A stretch of DNA of 64,000 nt from Lamellibrachia satsuma. Taxonomy: Eukaryota; Annelida; Polychaeta; Sabellida; Siboglinidae. This document shows positions 12,501 through 27,500 of this stretch, piece after piece (positions within the stretch are counted from its first letter, which is position 1; each line of letters starts with the position of its first letter). The notes beneath the pieces were generated by a model. That model saw only the letters and a list, made by a program, of their open reading frames with translations. It did not search any database and was not told where the DNA came from. Location of the stretch: contig BSQZ01000037.1 in the NCBI GenBank assembly GCA_033239005.1, positions 4,937,001-5,001,000 on the forward strand, given 5' to 3'. A program made the translations under genes and the position numbers.

Positions 12501-15500
12501 TTTTGTTCTCGACTAGCAACTGAGATGAAGTTTAGCTACCGAGCTACATTCACAGATGGCAGTGATATCAACAGTGGTTGAGATGATGATGATATGCAAC
12601 AAGCCAACACAACTGTCATCACACGATGTACAGAACTGTCAGCCCTTGTGAAGGACATGTTGTGCCTGCAGAGTGCGGCAGTATTACTGGTGATTCGTGC
12701 TCGGGATCATCTCTGCAATGGAGACTGAACTCTCTCCTCAGATCGAACTGGTGACATGATTCAATCTTCTTCACATTTGTGTATAGAGGGTTTGCGATAT
12801 GTATATACTCTTGATAATAAAAGTTCCTCTGCACTGCTCATACATTCAAACTTCCATATATTTATGAATTACACAACATTGTCCAAGACAGAGAAGTCAG
12901 AAATGAACTGATGCATTCAAACAGTATGAAGGTGTCAGGAACCAATCTGACCATAAACAAACAATGGTCAACTTGCTACAGGTTCTAAATATGCCCTTAC
13001 GTGACCCTGCTGCCAAACAAGCTGTTCCAACTTCCATATATTTATGAATTACACACTACTGTCCAAGACAGGGAAAAGCGAAACAATCTGATGCACTCAA
13101 ACAGTATGAAGTTGTTAGGAACCAACCTGACCATACACAAACAATGGTCAACTTGTTTCTAGATCCAATTACACTCTTGCATGACCGTGCTGCCAAACAA
13201 GCTGTTCCAACTTCGATATATTTATGAATTACACAACATTGTCCAAGACAGAGAAGTCAGAAATGCACTAATGCATTCAAACAGTATGAAGTTGTCAAGA
13301 ACAAATTTGACCAAATACAAACAATGGTCAACTTGTTTCAAGATCCAATTAAGCTCTTGCATGACACTGCTGATAATGCTGAAAAACAATGTTGTGTTTG
13401 TAGAGGACAGTTGACGCAGATGGATGGTGGGCACTCGTACAACTTGCAACGTTTGGGGAGCAGCTGTCACCATTTCCAAAGTGCATATGTGCGACAAAAT
13501 GGGAATGACGAGCTATTCCAACTTCCATATACTTATAAATTACACAACTTTGTCCAAGAGAGAAAAGTCAGAAATTAACTGATCAAAACACAAATATTAT
13601 GAATGTGTCAGGAACCAATCTGACCACACACAAACAATGGTCAACTTGCTTGACGATCCAATTAAGTTCTTGCATGACTCTGCTACCAATCAAGCTTTTC
13701 CTACTTTCATATATTTATAAATTACCCAACATTGTTCAAGACAGGAACCAATTTGACCACATAAAACAAAGTTCAACTTGTTTCTTGATCCAATTATGCT
13801 CTTGCATGACCGTGCTGCCAAACAAGCTGTTCCAATTTCCATATATTCCTGAATTAAACAATACTGTCCAAGACAGGGAAAAGCGAAATAACCTCATGCA
13901 TTCAAACAGTATAAAGTTGTTAGGAACCAACCTGACCATATACAAACAATGGTCAACTTGTTTCTAGATCCAATTAAACTCTTGCATGACACTGCTGATA
14001 ATGCTGAAAAACAATGTTGTGTTTGCAGAAGACTGTTGGCGCAGATGGTTGGTGGGCACTCGTACAACTTGCAATGTTTGAGGAGCAGCTGTCACCATTT
14101 CTAAAGTGCATATGTGCGACAAAACGGGAATGACCTTCAGGAAAGGAGGACAATTGTGGGGTATCTCAGATCATACCACATTCAAACAGTATGAAGGTGT
14201 AAGGAACCAATTTGACCACACAAAACAATGGTCAACTTGCATGACCATGCTGCCAAACGAGCTATTCCAACTTCCATATACTTATAAATTACACAACTTT
14301 GTCCAAGAGAGAAAAGTCAGAAATGAACTGATAAAAACACAAATATTATGAAGGTGTCATGAACCAATCTGACAACATACAAACAATGGTCAACTTGCTT
14401 GACGATCCAATTAAGTTCTTGCATGACTCTGCTACCAATCAAGCTTTTCCTACTTTCATATATTTATAAATTACACAACACAATCCAAGACAGGACCATA
14501 AGAAATGCATTAATGCATTCAAACAATATGAAGGTGTGAGGCACCGACCTGATCACATAAAACAATGGTCAACTTGCTTCAGGACCCAGTTAAGTTCTTG
14601 CATGATTGCACTTATGCAATTTCTTTTTAGTGCTCCTTTGCTACGGCATTTTTACATATATATGTACTTTGATGTGTTATAAATAAAAGACACCATCATC
14701 ATTATAATGCTGCCAAACAATGTTGTGTTTGTAGAAGATGGGCGGTGGGCACTCGTACAACTTGCAATGTTTGAGGAGCAGCTGTCACCATTTCTGACAT
14801 GCCCAATGTGTGACAATATGGGAATGACCTTTAGGAAAGGAGGACAATCGTGGGTTTCTCAGATCATATCATGCTGTGGTGTGATACCTGCGAGGAGAAG
14901 AAGCACATAGTTCACACTTCTCCAGACGATCACACTGATTAAGGAACCAAGGTGATTCTCATGCATGTGACGTCAACAAAGTGATGGTTATTGCTGTTCA
15001 GGAACTCGGTGGAGAGTATGCGATGCTGGAAACCGCAGTGTTTAGTATGAGCTGCCTTCAAAAGAGAGCAAGCTATGACATTTCAAGGAAGCTGAACCAA
15101 GTGCACGAAGCTGATTTCGGTCAGGCGTTTGGTGCTAGTGTCATCATACTGACCACATACAGACAATGGTCATGGCATGTGGTTGGTTCTACTTCTACTA
15201 CAAACAAGCTGTGACTAAAAAAGGTAAAACTGGAGTCACGTGTAGCCAAGCATAATTAGTTAATTAATTTCATAGTAGTTAAATTTTTTTATATGTTATT
15301 TTTTTAAGAATATAGATATATAACGCGATTCAATGTTTTTCACATTTGTGTACAGAGGGTTTGTGATATCTATTTGCCCTAGATAATATAAGCTTCTCTG
15401 CACTGCTCATACGTTCAAACTTCCATATATTTATGAATTACACAACATTGTCCAAGACAGAAAAGTCAGAAATGAACTGATGCACACAAACAACATGAAG

Positions 15501-18500
15501 GTGTCAGGAACAAATCTGACCATAAACAAACAATGGTCAACTTGCTACAGGTTCTAAATATGCTCTTGCATGACCCTGCTGCCAAACAAGCTGTTCCAAC
15601 TTCCATATATTTATGAATTAAACAATACTGTCCAAGACAGGGAAAAGCGAAATAACCTGATGCACTCAAACAGTATGAAGTTGTTAGGAACCAACCTGAC
15701 CATATACAAACAATGGGGAACTTGTTTCTAGATCCAATTAAACTCTTGTGTGACCCTGCTGCCAATCAAGCTGTTCCAACTTCGATATATTTATGAATTA
15801 CACAACATTGTTCAAGACAGAGAAGTCAGAAATGCAATAATGCATTCAAACAGTGTGAAGTTGTCAAGAACCAATGTGACCATATACAAATAATGGTCAA
15901 CTTGTTTCTAGATCCAATTATGCTCTTGCATGACCGTGCTGCCAAACAAGCTGTTCCAACTTCGATATATTTATGAATTAAACAATGCTGTCCAAGACAG
16001 GAAGAAGCGAAATAACCTGATGCACTCAAACAGTATGAAGTTGATAGGAACCAACCTGACCATATACAAACAATGGTCAACTTGTTTCTAGATCCAATTA
16101 AACTCTTGCGTGACACTGCTGCCAAACAAACTGTTCCAATTTCCATATATTTATGAATTAAACAATACTGTCCAAGACAGGGAAAAGCGAAATAACCTGA
16201 TGCACTCAAACAGTATGAAGTTGATAGGAACCAACTTGACCATACGCAAACAATGGTCAACTTGTTTCTATATCCAATTATGCTCTTGCATGACCGTGCT
16301 GCCAAACAAGCTGTTCCAACTTCGATATATTTATGAATTAAACAATACTGTCCAAGACAGGGAAAAGCGAAATAACCTGATGCACTCAAACAGTATGAAG
16401 TTGATAGGAACCAACTTGACCATACGCAAACAATGGTCAACTTGTTTCTATATCCAATTATGCTCTTGCATGACCGTGCTGTCAAACAAGCTGTTCCAAC
16501 TTCGATATATTTATGAATTATACAACATTTTTCAAGACAGAGAAGTCAGAAATGCAATAATGCATTCAAACAGTATGAAGTTGTCAAGAACCAATTTGAC
16601 CAAATACAAACAATGGTCAACTTATTTCAAGATCCAATTATGCTCTTGCATGACCCTGCTGATAATGCTGAAAAACAATGTTGTGTTTGTAGAGCACAGT
16701 TGACGCAGATGGTTGGTGGGCACTCGTACAACTTGCAACGTTTGGGGAGCTGCTGTCACCATTTCCAAAGTGCATATGTGCGACAAAACGGGAATGACCT
16801 TCAGGAAAGGAGGACAATTGTGGGGTATCTCAGATCATACCACATTTAAACAGTATGAAGGTGTCAGGAACCGATTTGACCACATAAAACAAAGGTCAAC
16901 TTGTTTCTTGATCCAATTATGCTCTTGCATGACCGTGCTGCCAAACAAGCTGTTCCAATTTCCATATATTCCTGAATTAAACAATACTGTCCAAGACAGG
17001 GAAAAGCGAAATAACCTCATGCATTCAAACAGTATAAAGTTGTTAGGAACCAATTTGACCAAATACAAACAATGGTCAACTTGTTTCTAGATCCAATTAT
17101 GCTCTTGCATGACACTGCTGATAATGCTGAAAAACAATGTTGTGCTTGTAGAAGACTGTTGGCGCAGATGGTTCGTGGGCACTCGTACAACTTGCAACGT
17201 TTGGGGAGCAGCTGTCACCATTTCTAAAGTGCATATGTGCGACAAAACGGGAATGACCTTCAGGAAAGGAGGACAATCGTGGGGTATCTCAGATCATACC
17301 ACATTCAAACAGTATGAATGTGTAAGGAACCAATTTGACCACACAAAACAATGGTCAACTTGCATGACCATGCTGCCAAACGAGCTATTCCAACTTCCAT
17401 ATACTTATAAATTACACAACTTTGTCCAAGAGAGAAAAGTCAGAAATGAACTGATCAAAACACAAATATTATGAAGGTGTCAGGAACCAATCTGACCACA
17501 CACAAACAATGGTCAACTTGCTTGACGATCCAATTAAGTTCTTGCATGACTCTGCTACCAATCAAGCTTTTCCTACTTTCATATATTTATAAATTACCCA
17601 ACATTGTTCAAGACAGGAACTTAAGAAATGCATTAATGCATTCAAACAATATGAAGGTGTCAAGAACCAATTTGACCATATACAAATAATGGTCAATTTG
17701 TTTCTAGATCCAATTATGCTCTTACATGAATGTGCTGCCAAACAAGCTGTTCCAACCTCGATATATTTATGAATTACACAACATTGTTCATGACAGAGAA
17801 GTCAGAAATGCAATAATGCATTCAAACAGTATGAAGTTGTCAAGAACCAACCTGACCATATACAAATAATGGTCAACTTGTTTCTAGATCCAATTATGCT
17901 CTTACATGAATGTGCTGCCAAACAAGCTGTTCCAACTTCCATATATTTATGAATTAAACAATACTGTCCAAGACAGGGAAAAGCGAAATAACCTGATGCA
18001 CTCAAACAGTATGAAGTTGATAGGAACCAACCTGACTATACACAAACAATGGTCAACTTGTTTCTAGATCCAATTATGCTCTTGCATGACCCTGCTGCCA
18101 AACAAGCTGTTCCAACTTCGATATATTTATGAATTATACAACATTGTTCAAGACAGAGAAGTCAGAAATGCAATAATGCATTCAAACAGTATGAAGTTGT
18201 CAAGAACCAATTTGACCAAATACAAACAATGGTCAACTTATTTCAAGATCCAATTATGCTCTTGCATGACCCTGTTGATAATGCTGAAAAACAATGTTGT
18301 GTTTGTAGAGGACAGTTGACGCAGATGGTTGGTGGGCACTCGTACAACTTGCAACGTTTGGGGAGCTGCTGTCACCATTTCCAAAGTGCATATGTGCGAC
18401 AAAACGGGAATGACCTTCAGGAAAGGAGGACAATTGTGGGGTATCTCAGATCATACCACATTTAAACAGTATGAAGGTGTCAGGAAGCGATTTGACCACA

Positions 18501-21500
18501 TAAAACAAAGGTCAACTTGTTTCTTGATCCAATTATGCTCTTGCATGACCGTGCTGCCAAACAAGCTGTTCCAATTTCCATATATTCCTGAATTAAACAA
18601 TACTGACCAAGACAGGGAAAAGCGAAATAACCTCATGCATTCAAACAGTATAAAGTTGTTAGGAACCAATTTGACCAAATACAAACAATGGTCAACTTGT
18701 TTCTAGATCCAATTATGCTCTTGCATGACACTGCTGATAATGCTGAAAAATAATGTTGTGTTTGTAGAAGACTGTTGGCGCAGATGGTTCGTGGGCACTC
18801 GTACAACTTGCAACGTTTGCGGAGCAGCTGTCACCATTTCTAAAGTGCATATGTGCGACAAAACGGGAATGACCTTCAGGAAAGGAGGACAATCATGGGA
18901 TATCTCAGATCATACCACATTCAAACAGTATGAAGGTGTAAGGAACCAATTTGACCACACAAAACAATGGTCAACTTGCATGACCATGCTGCCAAACGAG
19001 CTATTCCAACTTCCATATACTTATAAATTACACAACTTTGTCCAAGAGAGAAAAGTCAGAAATGAACTGATAAAAACACAAATATTATTAATGTGTCAGG
19101 AACCAATCTGACCACACACAAACAATGGTCAACTTGCTTGACGATCCAATTAAGTTCTTGCATGACTCTGCTACCAATCAAGCTTTTCCTACTTTCATAT
19201 ATTTATAAATTACCCAACATTGTCCAAGACAGGACCATAAGAAATGCATTAATGCATTCAAACAATTTAATTTAAACTTTACAGTGTTTTAGTTTTGAAT
19301 CAGTGTTACGTAATATAATATTTAAATGGGCTGTTTTACGTTGACCACAACATCAGTGTCAAGATAAGTATTTTTACATTAAGTTTTATACTTCGACAGT
19401 TATGCGTTAGCTTTTATTATCGCCCATTCTTGTCGCCAGCACAAAACATTTTCGTTGCTTTGGTATTTTGGAGTCACAATATAGTGATCAGAGTCGGCCC
19501 TGGTCAACATTTCTAATTAAATAAATTAGTCTTGATCCTAGAATTGTGACTTCTTTCCCAGCAGCTGCACTTAGCCTCACTCATCACTGAGCATATAATT
19601 ATGTATTTTCTCTTCGTGCTGGTCATTTGTTTATTATCTTTGTCTACATTGCTTAAAGAAAAATGCTATTCTTCTGAGGAAGATATATACAATACATGCA
19701 GACACTTTGAAATATTCATCAACAATAGTATTCGAATTAGCTTTTCACGAACGTTACCTTTACATCTTTCTTGTCTTGGACTATGTACACATAGAAAATG
19801 GTCTAAAAAATCTGGTTGTAACCCATCATTTAGACTGTCTATCATCCTCCTTCTTGCAGGAGATGTCTCAATAAATCCTGGACCAAAAACATTTCAGAAC
19901 ATGCGCTTTGCCACTACTAATGTTCGATCTGTACGTCATAAACCTGCTGCCCTTTCTGATCTGATATTATCTAAACACATAGACATTTTAGCTTTGACAG
20001 AAACATGGCTATTAGCATCTGATACATCAGCCTGTCTTGCCGATTTTTGTCCAAATGGTTTTTGCCTATACCAATTCCAAGAAGACATTTACATGTTTGG
20101 AGATTTCAATATCCACCTTGATCTACCATGTCCAAATACTAGATCATTCATGGATGTCCTTCAAACATATGCATTACATCAACACGTTTCATTTCCTACA
20201 CATGTTCATGGTCATTGGTTCGACCTGTTTATTACTAGATCTACTTGCACTAACATTAAAGAAATATTCCCTACTGATGGTTTATCAGATCACCATTGTG
20301 TCATCATTGATTTGTGGTTGCAAGTTGGCTCAAGATCTAGAAAAAAAATGATCACATTTCAACCAATAAATAAAATTAACATAAATACCCTTCATGACGA
20401 TCTAGCAAATTCTGATCTTTTGATCAAACTCCAATTAAGTTCTTGCATGAGTCTGCTACCAATCAAGCTTTTCTTACCTTCATATATTTATAAATTACAC
20501 AACATTGTCCAAGACAGGACCATAAGAAATGCATTAATGCATTCAAACAATATGAAGGTGTCAGGAACCAATCTGACCATAAACAATTAATGGTTAACTT
20601 GCTACAGGTTCTAAATATGCTCTTGCGTGACCCTGCTGCCAAACAAGCTGTTCCAACTTCGATATATTTATGAATTAAACAATACTGTCCAAGACAGGGA
20701 AAAGCGAAATAACCTGATGCACTCAAACAGTATGAAGTTGTTAGGAACTAACCTGACCATACACAAACAATGGTCAACTTGTTTCTAGATCCAATTATGC
20801 TCTTGCATGACCGTGCTGCCAAACAAGCTGTTCCAATTTCCATATATTCCTGAATTAAACAATACTGACCAAGACAGGGAAAAGCGAAATAACCTCATGC
20901 ATTCAAACAGTATGAAGTTGTTAGGAACCAATTTGACCAAATACAAACAATGGTCAACTTGTTTCTAGATCCAATTATGCTCTTGCATGACACTGCTGAT
21001 AATGCTGAAAAACAATGTTGTGTTTGTAGAAGACTGTTGGCGCAGATGGTTGGTGGGCACTCGTACAACTTGCAACGTTTGCGGAGCAGCTGTCACCATT
21101 TCTAAAGTGCATATGTGCGACAAAACGGGAATGACCTTCAGGAAAGGAGGACAATCATGGGATATCTCAGATCATACCACATTCAAACAGTATGAAGGTA
21201 TAAGGAACCAATTTGACCACACAAAACAATGGTCAACTTGCATGACCATGCTGCCAAACGAGCTATTCCAACTTCCATATACTTATAAATTACACAACTT
21301 TGTCCAAGAGAGAAAAGTCAGAAATGAACTGATAAAAACACAAATATTATGAATGTGTCAGGAACCAATCTGACCACACACAAACAATGGTCAACTTGCA
21401 AGAGGATCCAATTAAGTTCTTGCATGACTCTGCTACCAATCAAGCTTTTCCTACTTTCATATATTTATAAATTACCCAACATTGTCCAAGACAGGACCAT

Positions 21501-24500
21501 AAGAAATGCATTAATGCATTCAAACAATTTAATTTAAACTTTACAGTGTTTTAGTTTTGAATCAGTGTTACGTAATATAATATTTAAATGGGCTGTTTTA
21601 CGTTGACCACAACATCAGTGTCAAGATAAGTATTTTTACATTAAGTTTTATACTTCGACAGTTATGCGTTAGCTTTTATTATCGCCCATTCTTGTCGCCA
21701 GCACAAAACATTTTCGTTGCTTTGGTATTTTGGAGTCACAATATAGTGATCAGAGTCGGCCCTGGTCAACATTTCTAATTAAATAAATTAGTCTTGATCC
21801 TAGAATTGTGACTTCTTTCCCAGCAGCTGCACTTAGCCTTACTCATCACTGAGCATATAATAATGTATTTTCTCTTCGTGCTGGTCATTTGTTTATTATC
21901 TTTGTCTACATTGTTTAAAGAAAAATGCTATTCTTCTGAGGAAGATATATACAATACATGTAGACACTTTGAAATATTCATCAACAATAGTATACGAATT
22001 AGCTTTTCACGAACGTTACCTTTACATCTTTCTTGTCTTGGACTATGTACACATAGAAAATGGTCTACAAAATCTGGTTGTAACCTGTCATTTAGACTGT
22101 CTATCATCCTCCTTCTTGCAGGTGATGTCTCAATAAATCCTGGACCAAAAACATTTCAGAACATGCGCTTTGCCACTACTAATGTTCGATCTGTACGTCA
22201 TAAACCTGCTGCCCTTTCTGATCTGATATTATCTAAACACATAGACATTTTAACTTTGACAGAAACATGGCTATTAGCGTCTGATACATCAGCCTGTCTT
22301 GCCGATTTTTGTCCAAATGGTTTTTGCCTATACCAATTCCAAGAAGACATTTACATGTTTGGAGATTTCAATATCCACCTTGATCTACCATGTCCAAATA
22401 CTAGATCATTCATGGATGTCCTTCAAACATATGCATTACATCAACACGTTTCATTTCCTACACATGTTCATGGTCATTGGTTCGACCTGTTTATTACTAG
22501 ATCTACTTGCACTAACATTAAAGCAATATTCCCTACTGATGGTTTATCAGATCACCATTGTGTCATCATTGATTTGTGGTTGCAAGTTGGCTCAAGATCT
22601 AGAAAAAAAATGATCACATTTCAACCAATAAATAAAATTAACATACATACCCTTCATGACGATCTAGCAAATTCTGATCTTTTGATCAAACTCCAATTAA
22701 GTTCTTGCATGAGTCTGCTACCAATCAAGCTTTTCCTACTGGGACTGCTAGAAAGAATCGGTTATCTGGATGTCCTGTTGAGGGAGAAAAAGCCATTGCC
22801 AAACGGGGTAGAGGGTACTCTGAATCTTTTGTGGAGACAAGCTCAAATATTGTGTGTGTGAGATGGGTTGATACCAAGGTTGTAACCTTGATGTCAACGG
22901 CCACTGGAGTAGAGCCCCAGTCACAGGCTCGCCGGTGGGATAAGAAAAAGAAAGAGTATGTGGAAGTCCCAAGACCAAACGTTGTCCGTGATTACAATGA
23001 GCACATGGGTGGCATTGATCTGATGGACTCCTGCATTTCAAGATACAAGTTTCCATTGAAATCCCGTCGCTGGTACATGTACTTGTTTTGGCACTTTGTG
23101 GGTGGTCAACGCCTGGTTTCTATACCGTCGTGAGTCTGCACTGTTGCAAAAAGACAAAAAAACAGTTCGGAATCTACGGAATTTCCAGGCTGAGCTTGCA
23201 ACAGGTGTAATTGAGGTTAACACTACACGGAAACGAGGAAGACCAAGCGATGTCAGCCCCAAACCCACTAACCCACCAAAGCAAGTACGTCGGCCACCTA
23301 ACTTGGACAGTAGGAAAGATGGATTAGCTCACTGGCCTGTGAAGGGTGAAAAGCGGCGGCGCTGTGCATTGTGTGTAACAGTGAAAACTGACACGTATGT
23401 GAGAAATGTAAAGTGCCACTGTGCTTCACAGAGAACCGTAATTGCTTCAGGGCATACCACATTGGTTAAATACATTCAGTAGAACATTTCCAGGACTTTA
23501 AAAGATAGAGTGACTGGTTGTGAAAGGGTACAACCCTACCTCATGGACTGTTGTTTTTCCATGGTTATTGCGCTGAAGTGCAGTGAAGGACCGGTGGGTC
23601 ATATGTGACCCCAACCCAATTAAGGACATAAGGGGTTAATATTTTCGAATAAAGTTTATTTTAATGTCTTTTGACAGTTAATAAAGCAAAAAAGCTAAAA
23701 AAATATTTTTTTCAATCATTAAATCCATCCTTGGGTTCTAGAGGGATAAACAAACAACGGTTAACTTGCTACAGGTTCTAAATATGCTCTTGCGTGACCA
23801 TGCTGCCAAACAATCTGTTCCAACTTCGATATATTTATGAATTAAACAGTACTGTCCAAGACAGGGAAAAGCGAAATAACCTGATGCATTCAAACAGTAT
23901 GAAGTTGTTAGGAACCAATCTGACCACATACAAACAATGGTCAACTTGTTTCTAGATCCAATGACCTTCAGGAAAGGAGGACAATCATGGGGTTTCTCAG
24001 ATCATACCACATTCAAACAGTTTGAAGGTGTCAGGATCCAATTTGACCACACAAAACAATGGTCAACTTGCTTCAGGACCAGTTAAGTTCTTGCATGACC
24101 ATGCTGCCAAACAAGCTGTTCCAACTTCCATATATTTATGAATTACACAACATTATCCAAGACAGAAAAGTCAGAAATGAACTGATCAAAACACAAATAT
24201 TATGAAAGTGTCAGGAACCAATCTGACCACATACAAACAATGGTCAACTTGCTTGTCGATGCAAGCTTTTCCTACTTTCATATATTTATAAATTACCCAA
24301 CATTGTCCAAGACAGGACCATAAGAAATGCATTAATGCATTCAAACAGTATGAAGGTGTGAGGCACCGACCTGATCACATAAAACAAAGGTCAACTTGCT
24401 TCAGGACCCAGTTAAGTTCTTGCATGATTGCACAATGCAGACAATGGTCATGGCATGTGGTTGGTTCTACTTCTAGTACAAACAAGCTGTGACTAAAAAA

Positions 24501-27500
24501 AGGTAAAACTGGAGTCACGTGTAGCCAAGCATAATTAGTTAATTAATTTCATAGTTGTTAAATTTTTTATCTGTTATTTTTTTAAGAATATAGATATATA
24601 ACGCAATTCAATGTTTTTCACATTTGTGTACAGAGGGTTTGTGATATCTATTTGCCCTTGATAATATAAGTTCCTCTGCACTACTCATACGTTCAAACTT
24701 CCATATATTTATGAATTACACAACATTGTCCAAGACAGAAAAGTCAGAAATGAACTGATGCACACAAACAACATGAAGGTGTCAGGAACCAATCCGACCA
24801 TAAACAAACAACGGTCAACTTGCTACAGGTTCTAATTATGCTCTTGCATGACCCTGCTGCCAAACAAGCTGTTCCAACTTCGATATATTTATGAATTAAA
24901 CAATACTGTCCAAGACAGGGAAAAGCGAAATAACCTGATGCACTCAAACAGTATGAAGTTGTTAGGAACCAACCTGACCATATACAAACAATGGTCAACT
25001 TGTTTCTAGATCCAATTAAACTCTTACGTGACCCTGCTGCCAAACAAACTGTTCCAATTTCCATATATTTATGAATTAAACAATACTGTCCAAGACAGGG
25101 AACTGCAGTTTGAAGCTGTTAGGAACCAATCTGACCACATACAAACAATGGTCAACTTGTTTCTAGATCCAATTAAACTCTTACGTGACCCTGCTGCCAA
25201 ACAAACTGTTCCAATTTCCATATATTTATGAATTAAACAATACTGTCCAAGACAGGGAACTTCAGTATGAAGTTGTTAGGAACCAATCTGACCACATACA
25301 AACAATGGTCAACTTGTTTCTAGATCCAATGACCTTCAGGAAAGGAGGACAATCGTGGGGTTTCTCAGATCATACCACATTCAAACAGTATGAAGGTGTC
25401 AGGATCCAATATGACCACACAAAACGATGGTCAACTTGCTTCAGGACCAGTTAAGTTCTTGCATGACCATGCTGCCAAACAAGCTGTTCCAACTTCCATA
25501 TATTTATGAATTACACAACATTATCCAAGCCAGAAAAGTCAGAAATGAACTGATCAAAACACAAATATTATGAATGTGTCAGGAACCAATCTGACCACAC
25601 ACAAACAATGGTCAACTTGCTTGACGATCCAATTAAGTTCTTGCATGACTCTGCTACCAATCAAGCTTTTCCTACTTTCATATATTTATAAATTACACAA
25701 CACGATCCAACACAGGAACATAAGAAATGATCTGATGCATTCAAACAGTATGAAGGTGTGAGGCACCAATCTGACCACATAAAACAATGGTCAACTTGCT
25801 TCAGGACCCAGTTAAGTTCTTGCATGATTGCAATTGTGGAATTTCTTTATAGTGCTCCTTTGGTACGGCATTTTTACATGTATATGCATTGTAATGTGTT
25901 ATATTTTGCTGTATTATATGATACGTGATGACATGATTCAATCTTCTTCACATTTGTGCACAGAGGGTTTGTGATATCTATTTGCCCTTGATAATATAAG
26001 TTCCTCTGCACTGCTCAAACGTTCAAACTTCCATATATTTATGAATTACACAACATTGTCTAAGATAGAAAAGTCAGAAAGGCAATAATGCAATGAATGT
26101 GTCAGTAACCAATCTGACCACATTAAATAATGGTCAACTTGTTTCAAGATCCAATTAAGCTCTTGCATGACACTGCTGATAATGCTGAAAAACAATGTTG
26201 TGTTTGTAGAAGACTGTTGGCGCAGATGGTTGGTGGGCACTCGTACAACTTGCAACGTTTGAGGAGCAGCTGTCACCATTACTAAAGTGCATATGTGCGA
26301 CAAAACGGGAATGACCTTCAGGAAAGGAGGACAATCATGGGGTATCTCAGATCATACCACATTCAAACAGTATGAAGGTGTCAGGAACCAATTAGACCAC
26401 ACAAAACAATGGTCAACTTGCATGACCATGCTGCCAAACGAGCTATTCCAACTTCCATATACTTATAAATTACACAACTTTGTCCAAGAGAGAAAAGTAA
26501 AAAATGAACTGATCAAAACACAATTATGAAGGTGTCAGGAACCAATCTGACCACACACAAACAATGGTCAACTTGCATGAGGATCCCATTAAGTTCTAGC
26601 ATGACTCTGCTACCAATCAAGCTTTTCCTACTTTCATATATTTATAAATTACACAACACGATCCAAGACAGGAACATAAGAAATGATCTGATGCATTCAA
26701 ACAGTATGAAGGTGTGAGGCACCGATCTGACCACATAAAACAATGGTCAACTTGCTTCAGGACCCAGTTAAGTTCTTGCATGATTGCACTTGTGCAATTT
26801 CTTTATAGTGCTCCTTTGGTACAGCATTTTACATGTATATGTACTGTGATGTGTTATAAATAAAAGATATCATCATCATTATAATGCTGCCAAACAATGT
26901 TGTGTTTGTAGAAGATGGGCGGTGGGCACTCGTACAACTTGCAATGTTTGGGGAGCAGCTGTCACCATTTCTGAAGTGCATATGTGCGACAAAACGGGAA
27001 TGACCTTCAGGAATGGAGGACAATCGTGGGGTTTTTCAAACATTAGGAAGTTGTCAGGAAGTAGCAAAGTTCACCCCTCTCCCGACGATCGCACTGATTG
27101 AGGAACCAAGGTGAATCTCATGCATGTGACGTCAACAAGGTGATGGTCATTGCTTCTCAGGAACTCGGTGGAAGGTATGCAATGCTGGAAAAGTTTTCCA
27201 GTGTTTGGTATAAGCTGCCTTCAAAAGCCATCACCCCATGACATTTCGAGGAAGCTGAACAGATCGCACGAAGCTAGTTTGGGTCAGGTGTTTGGTGCCA
27301 GTGTCACCATTGTGAAGCAAGCACAGCAGGACCTCAACCTATACATGGGTGAAGATGAGTGTGGACACAGGTCTCATTACGGTGTTGGCGCTCTCATCGA
27401 CATTGTGACTGTCTTGGATTGGTGCCTGTTAGGGGAAAACCTAGAATACCTATGGAAGTTTGCACTCAAAAGTATTGCTAAAGTCCCTGAAGACAAGTTT

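Larger units (their letters stand above)
18531..22735. repeat. Tandem duplication of a 2.26-kb higher-order unit
   Basis: Sequence from about 18.53 to 20.47 kb recurs at a constant offset of 2262 bp (for example TATATTCCTGAATTAAACAA at 18581 and 20843; the LINE ORF at 19601 and 21863). Each unit has 180-bp monomers, the transposase module and a LINE fragment. Differences are only scattered single bases, so the duplication is recent. The second unit is cut off by piggyBac sequence near 22735. Confidence 0.92.
12840..26790. repeat. Complex satellite: 180-bp monomers plus amplified transposase pieces
   Basis: The monomer period is exactly 180 bp where best preserved (for example the starts at 16141, 16321 and 16501). 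Each carries TATATTTATGAATTA, CCAAGACAGGGAAAAGCG, ATTCAAACAGTATGAAG, AACAATGGTCAACTTG and CTCTTGCATGACC. There are several dozen copies. About ten copies of a second module contain TGACCTTCAGGAAAGGAGGA, which reads MTFRKGG, a Mutator-like transposase piece. Longer blocks are repeated too: a leader at about 12750, 15330, 24610 and 25930, and a tail at about 14607, 25822 and 26785. Some monomers are open in more than one frame and on both strands, so the long frames are a by-product of the 60-codon period. Confidence 0.93.

Noticed and set aside
15826..16703. 197- and 219-codon frames in the satellite on opposite strands
   Set aside because: The 180-bp period keeps any stop-free frame open; neighbouring monomers have stops at the same places and no start or splice context is conserved.
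12840..26790. CRISPR array
   Set aside because: Tandem monomers with no unique spacers, in an intron of an animal gene; the period and structure are those of a satellite.
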